A stretch of 64,000 nucleotides of DNA from Aphanomyces cochlioides (lineage: Eukaryota; Oomycota; Saprolegniomycetes; Saprolegniales; Verrucalvaceae): the NCBI GenBank assembly GCA_019828595.1, contig JAHQRK010000019.1, forward strand, positions 62,001 to 126,000. The letters are read 5' to 3'. Positions 12,825-23,284 of the stretch are shown piece by piece. The position numbers were made by a program, and so were the translations under genes. The notes beneath the pieces are model-generated. The model was not told the DNA's origin and made no database searches. It saw nothing but the letters and a program-made list of their open reading frames with translations. Positions within the stretch are counted from its first letter, which is position 1. The number at the start of each line of letters is the position of its first letter.

Positions 12825-14552
12825 ATGGTGAAGTTGTGGTGCGGCGTGTACGGTGAAGCGAGTGTCTTCTTCGTCGATATTGAGCTCCGCGAAGAAGTGG
12901 AGGCACTGCAGAAGAAGATTGCTGATATCTTGAGACTGGGCAGCACGCTGTCCCTTCACGGGAGTTGACCCTGTACTTGGCGCGGAAGGAGACCAAGTGG
13001 CTGAAGGACGACGACAATCTGGATGCTCTTTTGCGCGGAGATGTCGACAAGCACAACTTAAAAATGCGCTCGACATGGAAGATGAACAAGAAAGAGTCGT
13101 TTGGTTCGAGTTTCAAGCCCGGAGAGGAAGAAATACATGTGTTGGTAGCACTCCCCGAAGCTCAGCAAAATGCACCGACACAGTCTGTGGAGTTTCGAAA
13201 TGTCCTTCAAAAACTTTCCGAATTCCCACACGAAATGCGCCAAATGCAACGCCAAATTGAAGCTCTCAAAGCCATTTTACCGCACAAACCACGCAAATCA
13301 TATACCGATGGAGCATTGGGTCGAAATGAGATTGTGACATTGAAACAGGACGGATTGATCATTGACTTTGATCCGATTGAGAACGACGAAGCATTTTGGT
13401 CAAGCTCAAGTTAATGGCATCACGAATGAAGCAGGCTTTGACGCATGGATTACTCCATATTTCAACGAAGCGCTAGCCAACTGTGGCATGGTGTTCGTCA
13501 ATAGTGAGGAATATCCGTGGTTGCCTCAGTTTACCACTGAATCCAAGACACCAAATCTCAACCCCGATGGGTTTGCGACCCACCCGGGGATGTATCGCGT
13601 CAAGCCAACGCCAGAAGATTCAGTGCTTCGTCCGAATGAACGTGAGATTCGATTTGGCGTTCCAGAGGAAGAATTGTTTGACTGCCTCATTTTCTTTGAA
13701 AGCAAGCTCGATATTACAGATGCTGCTTTTGGTCGCGTGGTACGTTATCTACAGAATCTTTTCCCCAGGACGTCAGCAAGCGCTATTCTCTTTGATCGTT
13801 GCTCCTTTTGGATGATCAAATGCCGTAAAGATGTTATTGTCAAAGTTGTGAAAGCCAAGTGGGTTGATTGCGGCTCGAAAACTTTGTTTCAGAACTTTCT
13901 TACTGACAACACGTCTCCGTGGGTGACGCTTTTGACCAATGCCTGCTTGTCATTGAGAGTCAACGTGGTGGAAGGCGGTGCGTATCTCGGCCGCAGTGCA
14001 TATGGTCGCGTCTTTAAGGTGATCGGGGAGCATGGCGAAGTTTTCGCGCTAAAAGTTGTGAAGGAACGCTGCGCGGGATCTCTCTTTCGAGAGAAGGAGG
14101 CGTTGATGAACGCCACGAATACAGGCCTGACGATTCGTCCTGTGGGCAAATGCGTGGAAATTCCTGGTGGTGCTGCGCTATTGCTCTCTCCTGTTGGGAA
14201 ATCACTGCCTCGTCCAACGACCCGACGTGAAGTAAAACAACTCTTTGATTTGATGTGGCAACTCCACGAGAAGGGCCACGTCCATGGGGATCCTCGCGTG
14301 CCAAACGTGATTATCAACGGCGATGAACCTCTCTGGATTGATTTAGCAGAAACGAGTAAAGCGAACCTCACTCTGCGAGAGATGGATGCGGAAATTCTCA
14401 CTCGGTCCATTCTCCATGATCCTCTGAATTACGAATTGAGTGCGGTGCTGAAGGAAATGAGCTTCGAGTATGGTCAAAACTCAACGAGAGAAAATCTCGA
14501 TCGTCTGGCCACAGAAGTGTGCGAATCGTTGAATTTACCAAGTGAGGCATGA
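12825..14552 (+). pseudogene. Crinkler (CRN)-type effector with kinase-like C-terminus, two frameshifts
   Basis: The opening MVKLWCGVYGEASVFFVDIE matches the start of CRN header domains, and LTLYLARKE corresponds to the LxLFLAK signature. The header ends near HVLVALPE, as in CRNs. The C-terminal part (about 13970-14552) is a divergent protein kinase: ALKVV for the ATP lysine, HGDPRVPN for the catalytic loop and IDLAE in place of DFG. This resembles the kinase class of CRN effectors, which act inside host cells. The frame is broken twice: once between about 12925 and 12965 in the header, and once in the T-run at 13394-13397. From there to the stop at 14552 the frame is open. It is either a recent pseudogene or an active gene with two assembly errors; codon use and conservation remain gene-like. 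No reconstructed sequence is given. Confidence 0.75.
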
Positions 14553-14599
14553 TCCTCCACCCAGCAGCGGCGATGCTGGCACAGCAGGGATTAGATGTT

Positions 14600-14796
14600 T
14601 CAATCTTAAAGCCCAGTACGAGAAACTCAGCGCCTTGAGCAGAATTGAGCTTTTGTTTCTTTGGATTGATAACAGCCCACAGCGTGGCTTGCATAGCTTC
14701 ACCGTCGTCTGGCACAAAGAGGGATGGAAACAGAATTCTCACTTGGCCCTTGGGTCGAATGTCTCGTCTATCTGACCTGGCTGTATTAAGCGCCAG
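14600..14796 (-). repeat. mosaic of duplicated gene ends (GST 3' end + CH-gene 5' end)
   Basis: Two patches are visible. Around 14625-14675 the minus strand reads INPKKQKLNSA, close to the C-terminus of the GST gene at 16429 (INPKKRKLSSA). Around 14680-14790 it reads FPSLFVPDDGEAMQATLW, close to the N-terminus of the CH-domain gene (FPSLFVPEDDRAMQATLW), including the shared sequence ctgacctggctgtatta. The true FolD stop follows at 14797. The segment is therefore stitched from ends of three neighbouring genes and is not itself a gene. Confidence 0.7.
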
Positions 14797-15929
14797 TTAG
14801 GAAGTTTCTATTCTACGGGCGAACGACGTGTAGACGTTGTTCAGGAGCATGGCAATCGTCATCGGCCCAGCTCCTAATTCCATGAGCAAAAAGAAAGATT
14901 TATGGGGTCTTACCGCCTGGTACTGGAGTTATCGCAGAGGCAATGCCCATGGCTTCGTCGAAGCAAACGTCGCCGACCATTTTTTCGTCGATAAAATTGA
15001 TCCCAACGTCAATGACAACACAGCCTGGCTTTAGCCACTCGCCACGGACAAAGTGAGGCACGCCACAAGCACTCACGAGAACGTCAGCTTGCGCGACAAG
15101 CGATGCAATCTAATGGAGGAATGAGATTTGATGAATTCTTGGTGGTGGTGTACGTTGTTGGTCTTGGAATGACATGAAATGACAGTTGCGTCGCGTTTTC
15201 GAAGAAGCATGCCGACAGGATTGCCCACGAGATCGCTGCGACCTAGCACCACAGCTATTTTGCCTCGCAATGTGATTTGCTCGGCATCCAAGAGCTCAAC
15301 AATCCCAGCTGGCGTGCACGCTGTGAACAGAGGATTTCGCCAGCGCATGCCCAGCTCTCCAACATTGAATGGATGCAGGCCGTCCACGTCTTTTGCTGGC
15401 AAGACTGCGTCGACGACAGTCTTTTCATCCAGTGCCGAAGGGAGTGGCATCTTTGTTCAAGGTGAGGTTATAGTAATTAAGACGAGAGCGTACTTGGATC
15501 AAAATGCCATCGATGGATGGATCTGCATTGAATGCATTGACTTGGTCCAGAATTTCATCCTTCAATCTTTGTGAATACATTTAGCGTTGAATCGATGTAC
15601 TAGTGTTGTTGTCGCGGGATAGAACTGATTGACGCATCGGATGCCGACTTCGGCACAGGCACGACCTTTAGCTTCAACGTACAGCTTGGAATCTGGTCGA
15701 TTTCCGACCATAATCATGCCCAATCCTGGCCGCTACACGTGCTGTTGCATCAATCCTGTCAAATGACAACGCCTACCTCATGTGTTCGAGTTCTCGCGAT
15801 CAGTTGATCAATCTACGAGAAGACGAAACAATAAACCAACGAAGCAGCTATTATCAAGCGTACATTTGATTTGATTCGACTGCGGACTTTCGCCGCAATC
15901 GCCGTGCCGCTGATGACCTTGGTGGTCAT
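14797..15929 (-). CDS. folD: methylenetetrahydrofolate dehydrogenase / cyclohydrolase
   Basis: Six introns (15863-15813, 15776-15733, 15600-15560, 15493-15451, 15153-15110, 14913-14874) leave exactly 289 codons, the normal size of the bifunctional enzyme. Landmarks: [19 protein letters not shown] near the N-terminus; GILIQMPLP; the conserved [32 protein letters not shown] for NADP binding; and the C-terminal [13 protein letters not shown], matching the PGGVGPMT signature. It interconverts 5,10-methylene-, 5,10-methenyl- and 10-formyl-tetrahydrofolate. There is no C-terminal formate-THF ligase domain and no clear targeting peptide, so it is the short form. The start MTTKVISG at 15929 matches the family's usual beginning. 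Confidence 0.92.
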
Positions 15930-16428
15930 GTCGCCATGCACTTGAGCAATAAGATATTAAATCTAAAGAGACCTCTCTAAATTGATACTCAAATTTTGAT
16001 TGGCTGACAGTTTGTGTGGCGCCAAGGAGGATCATTTCGAAATTTACAGCAAAGAGCGCATACCGCCGACCTGACGCCCGATGATGTTCAATCTCTAGAA
16101 TTACTCTGAACTCCATTGAGGTCAACGTATCCGAAGATGAGGGCTATGAACTGTGTATTCTCAATTTGTATGTCATCAGCGAGTATGATAGAATTCCGCT
16201 TTCTTTGGAAGTGCCGTCTGAATATGTTGAACATTCTGACGACATACAAGCATTTTTGATCCTCTGATGACATCTTTCTTGTACCTTCAATGCATATTTG
16301 ACCGTGTATGTTAAATGTGCTGGCAACTTGCACGAGAGCGTCGACGACCCGACACTTTGACGGTGTAGATGAGAATTCATTTCATAACGTGTGGAAGTGG
16401 ACAATCCCCTAACGTGAAGTGCAGCGCT
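15930..16428. other. intergenic, FolD promoter and GST 3' flank
   Basis: No supported gene. A CCAAT box in reverse orientation (ttgattggctgac) lies at about 15996, fitting the FolD promoter on the minus strand. The remaining bases are moderately AT-rich with only short open frames. Confidence 0.5.
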
Positions 16429-17064
16429 TTAAGCAGAACTGAGCTTTCGTTTCTTTGGATTGATAAAAGCAGATAGCTTGGACGACGAACGAAGAGAGTC
16501 TGCAATTGCGATGAGCTTGGGGTAATCCTCGGGCTTCAACGTGATGATGTCAGGAAGGACACTCCACAGTTGCTTGTGGAAATCCAACACGTAGAAGTCG
16601 GGAAATGAGGGGGTGTCACCCAAGTAGTAAGGTCCAACTGCACGCTTCTCCAACCCTCCGAGGAGACGAGGCAGAATCTTTTCGTTCGCTTCAGCGAGCA
16701 GCACTTTCTTCTTCTCTTCATCTTGTTCTTGGAAAGCAGCGTTGATGACAGTCATAGTCGCCTCCGTGACGGTATCCACAGCCAAGTCCGCCTCAAGTGC
16801 TTTCAGGGCATCTTCAGGGTACAATCCAGTCAACTTGGCAGCATATCGTGCAATCGCAATACTCTGAGCAAACACTTTTCCATCGACGTTCAAGGTGGGG
16901 ACTTGGCCAAAAGGGAGGTCGAGGGATGGTTTCTTATCCGCAAATTCCGCTCCAGGGATACGAATATCGTCAAACGCAATGTCGCCATAGATGAGCATCA
17001 TTCGAATCGGATCAGCACGCCCACCCGCGTCAAAGTACGTGAGCTCAAGAGACGAAGGCGCCAT
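16429..17064 (-). CDS. glutathione S-transferase, sigma-like
   Basis: Single exon, 211 codons from MAPSSLELTYFDAGGRADPIR. The N-terminal thioredoxin-like domain contains the catalytic-tyrosine region (LTYFDAGGRA), FGQVPTLNVDG with the cis-proline, and FAQSIAIARYAAKL with the glutathione-binding Q-S pair. The all-helical C-terminal domain follows (LGGLEKRAVGPYYLGDTPSFPDF). This is the pattern of sigma/prostaglandin-D-synthase-like GSTs, which conjugate glutathione to electrophiles. Its C-terminus is longer and more basic than the two neighbouring paralogues. An in-frame ATG six codons upstream (17082) is possible. It is the downstream member of a three-gene same-strand array. Confidence 0.93.
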   Translation of the reverse strand: MAPSSLELTYFDAGGRADPIRMMLIYGDIAFDDIRIPGAEFADKKPSLDLPFGQVPTLNVDGKVFAQSIAIARYAAKLTGLYPEDALKALEADLAVDTVTEATMTVINAAFQEQDEEKKKVLLAEANEKILPRLLGGLEKRAVGPYYLGDTPSFPDFYVLDFHKQLWSVLPDIITLKPEDYPKLIAIADSLRSSSKLSAFINPKKRKLSSA

Positions 17065-17981
17065 GTGAGTTGAACGGAGCAAATTTCGAAATGACCAACG
17101 CAGAACAAGGGTCCATCCGGATGCTCATGTCGTAAAGATCTGCTTGCCGCCAACTTGGCGCCAAAGTCTCACTGTCCAATTGGGTGGCAAATCTCCCATT
17201 GGCTCAAAGTTTCTATATTTAGCCCATCGGATCTAGAGAGTTTGTAGCATTGAACAAATCATTCGCTGTTCCTGAAAGAGGCACAACCATCCCGACAGAC
17301 CGTCACAGACAGAGCCACAATCCGATGGGAAGCTTCGCCATGGCTATGCAACAAAGTTCTTCGTTGCAACCCTGTCAGCGTCTGGCGTTTAAACCAAGGG
17401 GATATGGAAGATCTATCCGCGACGATTCATTGAGTCTTGAAACGATCTTGTTTTGAACAAGATAGCGACTCCATGCAGGCCACGTTGATTCAGTGTTGAT
17501 TGTGGAAATCAAGAAAGTGTCAGTAACAACATCTCTGGTTTCTCATCACCTCTCTGTTGACTTCTCATAATTCAGTATCAGTTGGAATGCTCTTCCGTCA
17601 GTAGGCACGCAAGGTAATAGACTGCGGCGATGTCTGCCTCGAGTACTTTCAACGCATCTGTAGGGTATAATCTAGAAGGAACTTGTCCAAAAGGAAGATT
17701 GAGGAATGTTTTCGTTGCTTCATATACCTGAGCATCATTCGAATCCGGCTAGATAAACCGCGACAGGAAGACTTTTTGAAACTTTCAACGAGAGTGGAGA
17801 CGGATGAGTTAGGACCATGAACAACGTCCAAGGGCTTGACCACTGAAAGCAGGAAGTTTGCATTCTCCTCGTAGACACCATGCCAGTATTTTGACTCTTA
17901 ATCCACGTCGAGAGATGTCTTACTCTAGTTACGTGAGTGTTGTGATGATGAATGTCATCTTGTTATCCTCCTTAACACTCT
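17065..17981 (-). pseudogene. GST relic (about 17590-17760) within a gene-free stretch
   Basis: On the minus strand, between about 17760 and 17590, fragments of a GST can be read: a piece like IRMMLRY, then FLNLPFGQVPS joined directly to LYPTDALKVLEADIAA. In the intact paralogues these parts are separated by about 30 residues (the VDG and QSIAIARY region), so there is an internal deletion, and the rest of the gene is missing. The remainder of this interval shows no coding signal that I can support. Confidence 0.7.
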
Positions 17982-18587
17982 TTAGTTTTGAAGAGATGGC
18001 GACGCACCAAGCGAAGTGGCAATGGTCTTGAGCTTGGGATAGTCGTCCACGCTCCCCTTGATCAATGGACCAAAGCCCGTCCAGATTTGGCGATAGAAAT
18101 CCAAGATGTAGAAATCGGGATATGAGATCAAGTCGCCCAGATAGTAAGGGCCCACCGCTCGCTCTTCCAATCCACCCAAGAGACGAGGTAGAATCGTCTC
18201 GTTGGCGTCGATCAAAAGTTGCTTCTTTCTGTCTTCATCGCGCTCTTGGACGACGGCTCGAATCATCGCGAAATCCGCTTCCGTCAAGGCATCGACGGCC
18301 AAGTCAGCTTCCAACGCAGCGAGGGGGGAGTGTTCGGGATAAAGTCCAGTCAACCTCGCGACATAGCGCGAGATGGCAACGCTCTGGGCGAAGACGACTC
18401 CGTCGACTTGGAGAATGGGGAGTTGTTTGAATGGAAGTTGCAGCTGCGATTTCTTGGTGGCGAACTCGGGACGAGTGATTCGCACATCGTCAAATGCAAT
18501 ACCAGCATACTTGAGCATCATGCAGATAGGTTCAGCGAGTCCGGCCATGTCAAAGTAAGTGAGTGTGAGCTTGGATGGTGTCGTCAT
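17982..18587 (-). CDS. glutathione S-transferase, sigma-like
   Basis: Single exon, 201 codons from MTTPSKLTLTYFDMAGLAEP. It has the same layout as its neighbours: LTYFDMAGLAEPI at the catalytic tyrosine, FKQLPILQVDG with the cis-proline, FAQSVAISRYVARL with the Q-S pair, and a helical C-terminus with LGGLEERAVGPYYLGDLISYPDF. The frame stays open upstream of this ATG, but the extra residues have no family match, so the internal ATG aligned with the paralogues is preferred. A substitution of interest is C for R in the EPICMM segment, where the others have PIRMM or PIRAM. Confidence 0.92.
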   Translation of the reverse strand: MTTPSKLTLTYFDMAGLAEPICMMLKYAGIAFDDVRITRPEFATKKSQLQLPFKQLPILQVDGVVFAQSVAISRYVARLTGLYPEHSPLAALEADLAVDALTEADFAMIRAVVQERDEDRKKQLLIDANETILPRLLGGLEERAVGPYYLGDLISYPDFYILDFYRQIWTGFGPLIKGSVDDYPKLKTIATSLGASPSLQN

Positions 18588-19341
18588 GGTGGAATCGGCG
18601 CAAAATTGAAAATGAAGTGAACTGGAACATGGCGACTTTGGCCATGGGACATCGAGGTCGAGAAGGTGTCGACATCGACAAATGAGTGCTTTTTCGTGGA
18701 TGATGGTCATCGGTACTTCTGACGACAAACTTGGACAACATGGTCGTGATGGTACGGATGGCGCGGACAAGTTCATGACGGAGAAAGCTGAGTGCTTAAG
18801 CTATGGATTGACAAAAGAGCGGCGGGAATTTGCTTCAATTTGTGATGGATACATGGAACGAGCGACCTTGGTGGTTTGTCTCCAACTTGGACTATCCCAC
18901 TGATGATGCAGATTTCATATTGACTTCTCGGCAACCCTCGACCCTTTTCATCAAAGCCACGACCACCGGAAGATGGCGAAGGCCTATGGAGCTTTGATTA
19001 GCGATCAATTGAAGAGTAATAATCATGAGTCTTCGTCCATAGCTGACAGCAACGACTTTGAAACACTTGGTGTTCCAGAGTAGTACAGTGCAACCCACCG
19101 AAATTTAAACAGCGTTGTTGAAATACTCATTGCTTGAGTACTTTGTGGCCCATCGACAGACAACGTTCCTGCAGTCTGCTAAGCTTGAAGATCGGCGCAT
19201 TTGTGAAGGACAGACCGTGGAATACTGTGACGCTGTTGGAGGCCAGACGACGCCACGAGGTCGAGATCGAGTTGAGGAGAGAAAACTCGGATTGTCGAGG
19301 TAATCGTACATTCGTGTTGCTTTCTTTCATGAAGGACTTGT
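18588..19341. other. intergenic between two GST genes
   Basis: Small open frames exist on both strands, but none has a recognisable domain, a good start context or a paralogue. Presumably this is the promoter of the 18587 GST plus the 3' flank of the next. Confidence 0.4.
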
Positions 19342-19944
19342 CTAATTTTGAAGCTGCGATGACGAACTCAGCGAGGTCGCAATCGTCTTGAGCCTGGGGT
19401 AATCGTCGACTTTCAACTTGACCAAGTGCGGAAAAGCTGTCCAGATTTGCTTGTGGAAGTCCAAGATATAAAAATCGGGATACGAGACGGCATCGCCCAA
19501 GTAATATGGACCCAGAACTCGCTTCTCTAATCCCCCCAAAAGCCGAGGTAGAACGTTGTCGTTTGCATCTTTCAGGAGTTGTTTCTTCTTCTCTTCGTCT
19601 TGTTCTTGAAACGCGGCTTGAATGAACGCCATGGTGGCTTCTGTGATCGTGTCTACTGCCAAGTCTGCTTCCAAAGCTCCGATCGAATCTTCAGGATACA
19701 ATCCTGACAACTTGGCCACATAGCGTGAGATGGCGATGCTTTGAGCGAATACAGTTCCATCCACATGGAGCGTCGGGACTTGGTCAAAAGGCAGCTGGAG
19801 GAAAGGTTTCATCGCGGCAAAATCCCTACGAGGGATGCGCTCATCCCTGAATGCAATGCCAGCATATTTGAGCATCGCTCGAATGGGCTCAGCTCGTCCC
19901 CCAGCGTCAAAGTAGGTCAGTTTGAGCTTGGATGGCATTTCCAT
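19342..19944 (-). CDS. glutathione S-transferase, sigma-like
   Basis: Single exon, 200 codons. Motifs: LTYFDAGGRAEPIRAML, FDQVPTLHVDG, FAQSIAISRYVAKL, LGGLEKRVLGPYYLGDAVSYPDF. It is closer to the 16429 copy in the first domain and to the 17982 copy at the C-terminus (both end LQN), which hints at exchange between paralogues. Its role is glutathione conjugation in detoxification or lipid-peroxide handling. The array of three genes plus one relic on one strand points to tandem duplication. Confidence 0.93.
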   Translation of the reverse strand: MEMPSKLKLTYFDAGGRAEPIRAMLKYAGIAFRDERIPRRDFAAMKPFLQLPFDQVPTLHVDGTVFAQSIAISRYVAKLSGLYPEDSIGALEADLAVDTITEATMAFIQAAFQEQDEEKKKQLLKDANDNVLPRLLGGLEKRVLGPYYLGDAVSYPDFYILDFHKQIWTAFPHLVKLKVDDYPRLKTIATSLSSSSQLQN

Positions 19945-20719
19945 GGATGAATCGCTTCAAAATCGATAAATATGCCCCTGAAAGAAGAAGACAATCGAGA
20001 TAAAGTATCCATGGCGCGAAAATCCAAGTCATGCAAGAGGTCGCGAAAAAGCATGGAGCGATTCCATTGGAGATGGAGATGAAAATGGAGGAAATTTTGC
20101 CAATGCCATGGCACTATGGAGTGATGATTGGATTGGCCAAATCCATACAAAGTTGCAGTGAATTTATCTTTTCGTTGGTGAAGCTCGCTGATAAGACGCC
20201 CATGGTCAAGTTGGAGGCTGAGGGATGACGAACTTTGTCGTGCCATCTACTGTGGAAAGCACTATGCTAGTCAGATGATCTCTAGGCTAATGGAGCATGT
20301 TGGCTGGCGCTCAGTTGCAATAGCAAGGAGCGAATGTCAGCAAGTCTGTTCCAGAGATACCTCTCGATTGTCATATCAATTGACAATGATGGAAATCCAG
20401 TAAACAACGACCGCCCGAGTCGTTTGTGTGCTTACTGAGCTCTGTGAGAGCTTGGTACAATGCATTGAGAGTGATTCAGCGTTGGGGCTTGGATTAAAAT
20501 CGGCGAAAACTTGCCACAGCCATGAAGTTCAATTCTTACGCGCTTGTCAGTGTGCTTCGCTGACGATTGGAGTCTTCTCCAGGGTTGGTGTGCATCTGTC
20601 ATAGAGCGCTCTGGTTGATAATCTTCGTGTTCTGGCCGACAGGTTGTTCCATTGACGCGACCTTTGCCTTTTGCCATCATCCGGATATCGAGTCTTTTTA
20701 TGCGGACAATTCAAAGAGC
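19945..20719. other. intergenic between divergent GST and ORC1
   Basis: No supported gene. It must hold the promoters of the GST on the minus strand and ORC1 on the plus strand. I see no TATA box or initiator match that I would defend. Confidence 0.4.
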
Positions 20720-22718
20720 ATGGTAAAACGCGGGAAAGGCCGACCAAGTGCACGAGCGCAATCATGCAAGTGGCTCGGTGGATCCATCGGAAGCTTGAAT
20801 GGAGACGAATACTATGGCGGCGTTGCAATGAAGTTAGCAAACTCTACCGTACAAGTCCAGCAATACTCTGTCGTACGCTTACGACAGTCGAAAGATTTGG
20901 CGATGATCCATGTCTTTTGGGAAGCGCAGGATCGAACCATGAAGATGGAAGTTCGATACTTGAAGCATTGGACTAGCTTGCCATCGGTGTTGCAAAAGAA
21001 AATCGAAAGGTCTGTTCCGGCGGACGACGAGTTGGATGAAATGGTTGAAACCACAGAAATCGACGAACTACCTGTGGACAGGGTGGAAAGTCTTGTGGAT
21101 CCAGCATCCGAATACATTTGCACCAAGTTGTATGCACATTTGACACGAACAGTCACATCCATCAGCCCAAAGGATGATCTAGAACGAAGGTGTTTAGTGC
21201 ACAGCAGACGGCTCAAGGCAGTCCTTTCGAAAAAGCGAACCAGTGATATATACGACAGCGAGGACAGTGGTGACTCTCGGCTTAATCCCGTCGAAAGATG
21301 CAAGCAACGTCTTGAAGCTGCGTGCGACCAGCTGCAGCTCTCTAGCATTCCTGATGAGCTCTTGGGCCGAGAGGAAGAGCGCCATCAAATCTTCCAGACG
21401 CTCAGATCGGCCATTGTAGATGGCGAGAGTAGTCCTGTCTACATCAGTGGATTACCTGGTACATCATATCAAGTCTTTTCTTAATAATTACCCTTGTAGG
21501 TATGGGAAAAACAGCGACGGTCAAAGAAATCCTCCGCTCCCTGGAGCACGAACGAGACATGCTAACTATTCCAGCCTTCACATGGATCGAAGTGAATGGT
21601 TTGCACATGCCCAGGCCTGACCAAGCTTACAGTATGATCTGGAAAGCTCTACAGACCTTCCATTTCTCGGCACGTCAATGCAAAGGGAATCTTTCTGACA
21701 TGCATTTGTAGTCGACATCCTTTAATCCCAAGCGAGCTCGTGATAGCCTCCATGCCCTATTTGCATCTCAAGACGATGATCGACCTGTGTTGGTGCTTGT
21801 CTTGGACGAAATGGATTTCATGCTCTCTGGTACATCCATTCTATCGATAAAGAACTTTGTGACCTTGCAAGAATAGGCAAGAACACTGTGTTATACAATT
21901 TCTTGGAATGGCAAAGTTTAGCATCGTCCAAGCTTGTTATTGTTGGAATTGCCAACATCATGTTCGTGCTCAGGCGTGATGGACGTGCTCAATGCCACAA
22001 CTAGGGATTTACCCGAAAGACTTGCACCCAAGCTCCGTAGTCGATTTGGTCTTCATCGCATTGCGTTTCGATCGTACACTCATGAACAAATCCAAGCAAT
22101 TATTCACCAACGCCTCATACGCCTTCAAGTATTTGAACCAGGTGGAAATACTCCTTCCTCTTCTTTCTTTCGTCTAACCTTCCATGAAGGAGCGATTGAA
22201 ATTTACGCCAAGGCACTTGCTCACCAGTCAGGCGACATCCGAAAAGCTCTCATGGTGTGTAAAGCTGCGACTGAGCGAGCTCTCAGTCGTTTGACCGATA
22301 CGTATCAAACGACTCAGGTGTTGTCATCCGATATTGAAGCTGTTCAAAACTCCATGTCACAATCGCCGCTCTTGTCGCGCTTGCGGCAGTGCAGTACCTT
22401 CGAATGCATCTTTCTGGTAGCGCTTGGACGGGAAATTAAGCTTAATGGAGGAAGTGGAGGTGAGTAAAATGACAAAGCACTTAACAAAATGTCCATCTAG
22501 GAACTCTGGAAGGTGTTGCCCATCGCATGTCGAATTTGTGCAAGACCGCCGGCTTGACCAGGGTACCCTCGTTTGCCGAAGTGCAGGCACTTTATTATGA
22601 ACTCGAGCGCTCGGATGTGTTGCGAGAAAAGAAGGGTCGGCTCGTACTCACTTTTTCGCACGATGAGATCCACGAGGCGTTTGTAAGTCATCCCGTTGGT
22701 CGTTTGCTTTGGACATAA
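20720..22718 (+). CDS. ORC1: origin recognition complex subunit 1
   Basis: A BAH domain leads (YGGVAMKLANSTVQVQQYSVV, then MIHVFWEAQDRTMKMEVRYL), followed by an acidic linker and an AAA+ ATPase. Walker A GLPGMGKTATVKE is completed across the intron 21459-21499; Walker B is LVLDEMDFML; the sensor region reads IVGIANIMDLPERLAP across an intron at about 21976-22018. The winged-helix end carries VPSFAEVQALYYELERSDVL. BAH plus AAA+ is diagnostic of ORC1, the ATP-binding subunit that marks replication origins. One junction near 21672-21714 does not close in frame with a GT donor; a GC donor four bases earlier would fit. The stop is 20 bp from the stop of the convergent histone gene. Confidence 0.9.
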
Positions 22719-22738
22719 TTGATAAATTACATGGTACT

Positions 22739-23143
22739 CTAGAAGTCCCGTCGGATACGGCGGGCTAACTGCATATCACGCGGCAAGAGTGTCACACGTT
22801 TTGCATGGAGTGTACACAGATACGAGTCTTCAAAAAAGGAGACGAGGTATGCCTCAGCCGATTCCTGCAACGCGAGCAATGCGGAGCCTTGGAATCGCAA
22901 GTCTAGTCGAACGTTTTGAGCTATTTCTCGCACAAGTCGCTGAAACGGCAGTTTGCGAATCAACAACTCAGCAGACTTTTGGTACCGCCGGATTTCACGC
23001 AGAGCGACTGTGCCTGGACGATAGCGCATCGGTTTCTTCACCAACGGTGCGTCCTTCTTCGGGAGTGACTTGGATGCAGCCAAATTCTTTCGGGCGAAGC
23101 GTCCTCCATTGCTCAACTGTGGGCGTTGCTTTGTGCGTGCCAT
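22739..23143 (-). CDS. histone H3 variant, CENP-A (cenH3)-like
   Basis: 134 codons, single exon, from [14 protein letters not shown]. The histone fold is clear ([32 protein letters not shown]), but the core differs from canonical H3 as CENP-A does: [41 protein letters not shown]. The N-terminus keeps ARTKQ but then diverges and lacks the ARKS repeats with K9 and K27. Loop 1 does not show the extra residues typical of many cenH3 proteins, so a divergent H3 is an alternative. By similarity it would specify centromeric chromatin. Arg and Asp near the end (RRDF) replace the usual RGERA. It shares a 141-bp divergent promoter with Pcc1 and converges on ORC1. Confidence 0.78.
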   Translation of the reverse strand: MARTKQRPQLSNGGRFARKNLAASKSLPKKDAPLVKKPMRYRPGTVALREIRRYQKSAELLIRKLPFQRLVREIAQNVRLDLRFQGSALLALQESAEAYLVSFFEDSYLCTLHAKRVTLLPRDMQLARRIRRDF

Positions 23144-23284
23144 CTTGGCGAATGAGGCAAGGTTGTCGCGCCAAACTGGTATCCGGATAAAAAGTACTTC
23201 GCGCCAGATTATCCGGAAGCCCAGGTATAACCGGATAATAAAAATCCGGATAATTGGAGTGGAAGCGAAACCAAAGCGACCGTC
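23144..23284. promoter_or_regulatory. bidirectional promoter with repeated ATCCGGATA motif
   Basis: This 141-bp gap separates the starts of the cenH3-like gene (minus) and Pcc1 (plus). It contains tatccggataa at 23180, ttatccgg at 23209, accggataat at 23230 and atccggataatt at 23244. The full palindrome is TTATCCGGATAA. The same motif recurs before the HEAT-repeat gene and the PX-kinase. Confidence 0.6.
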
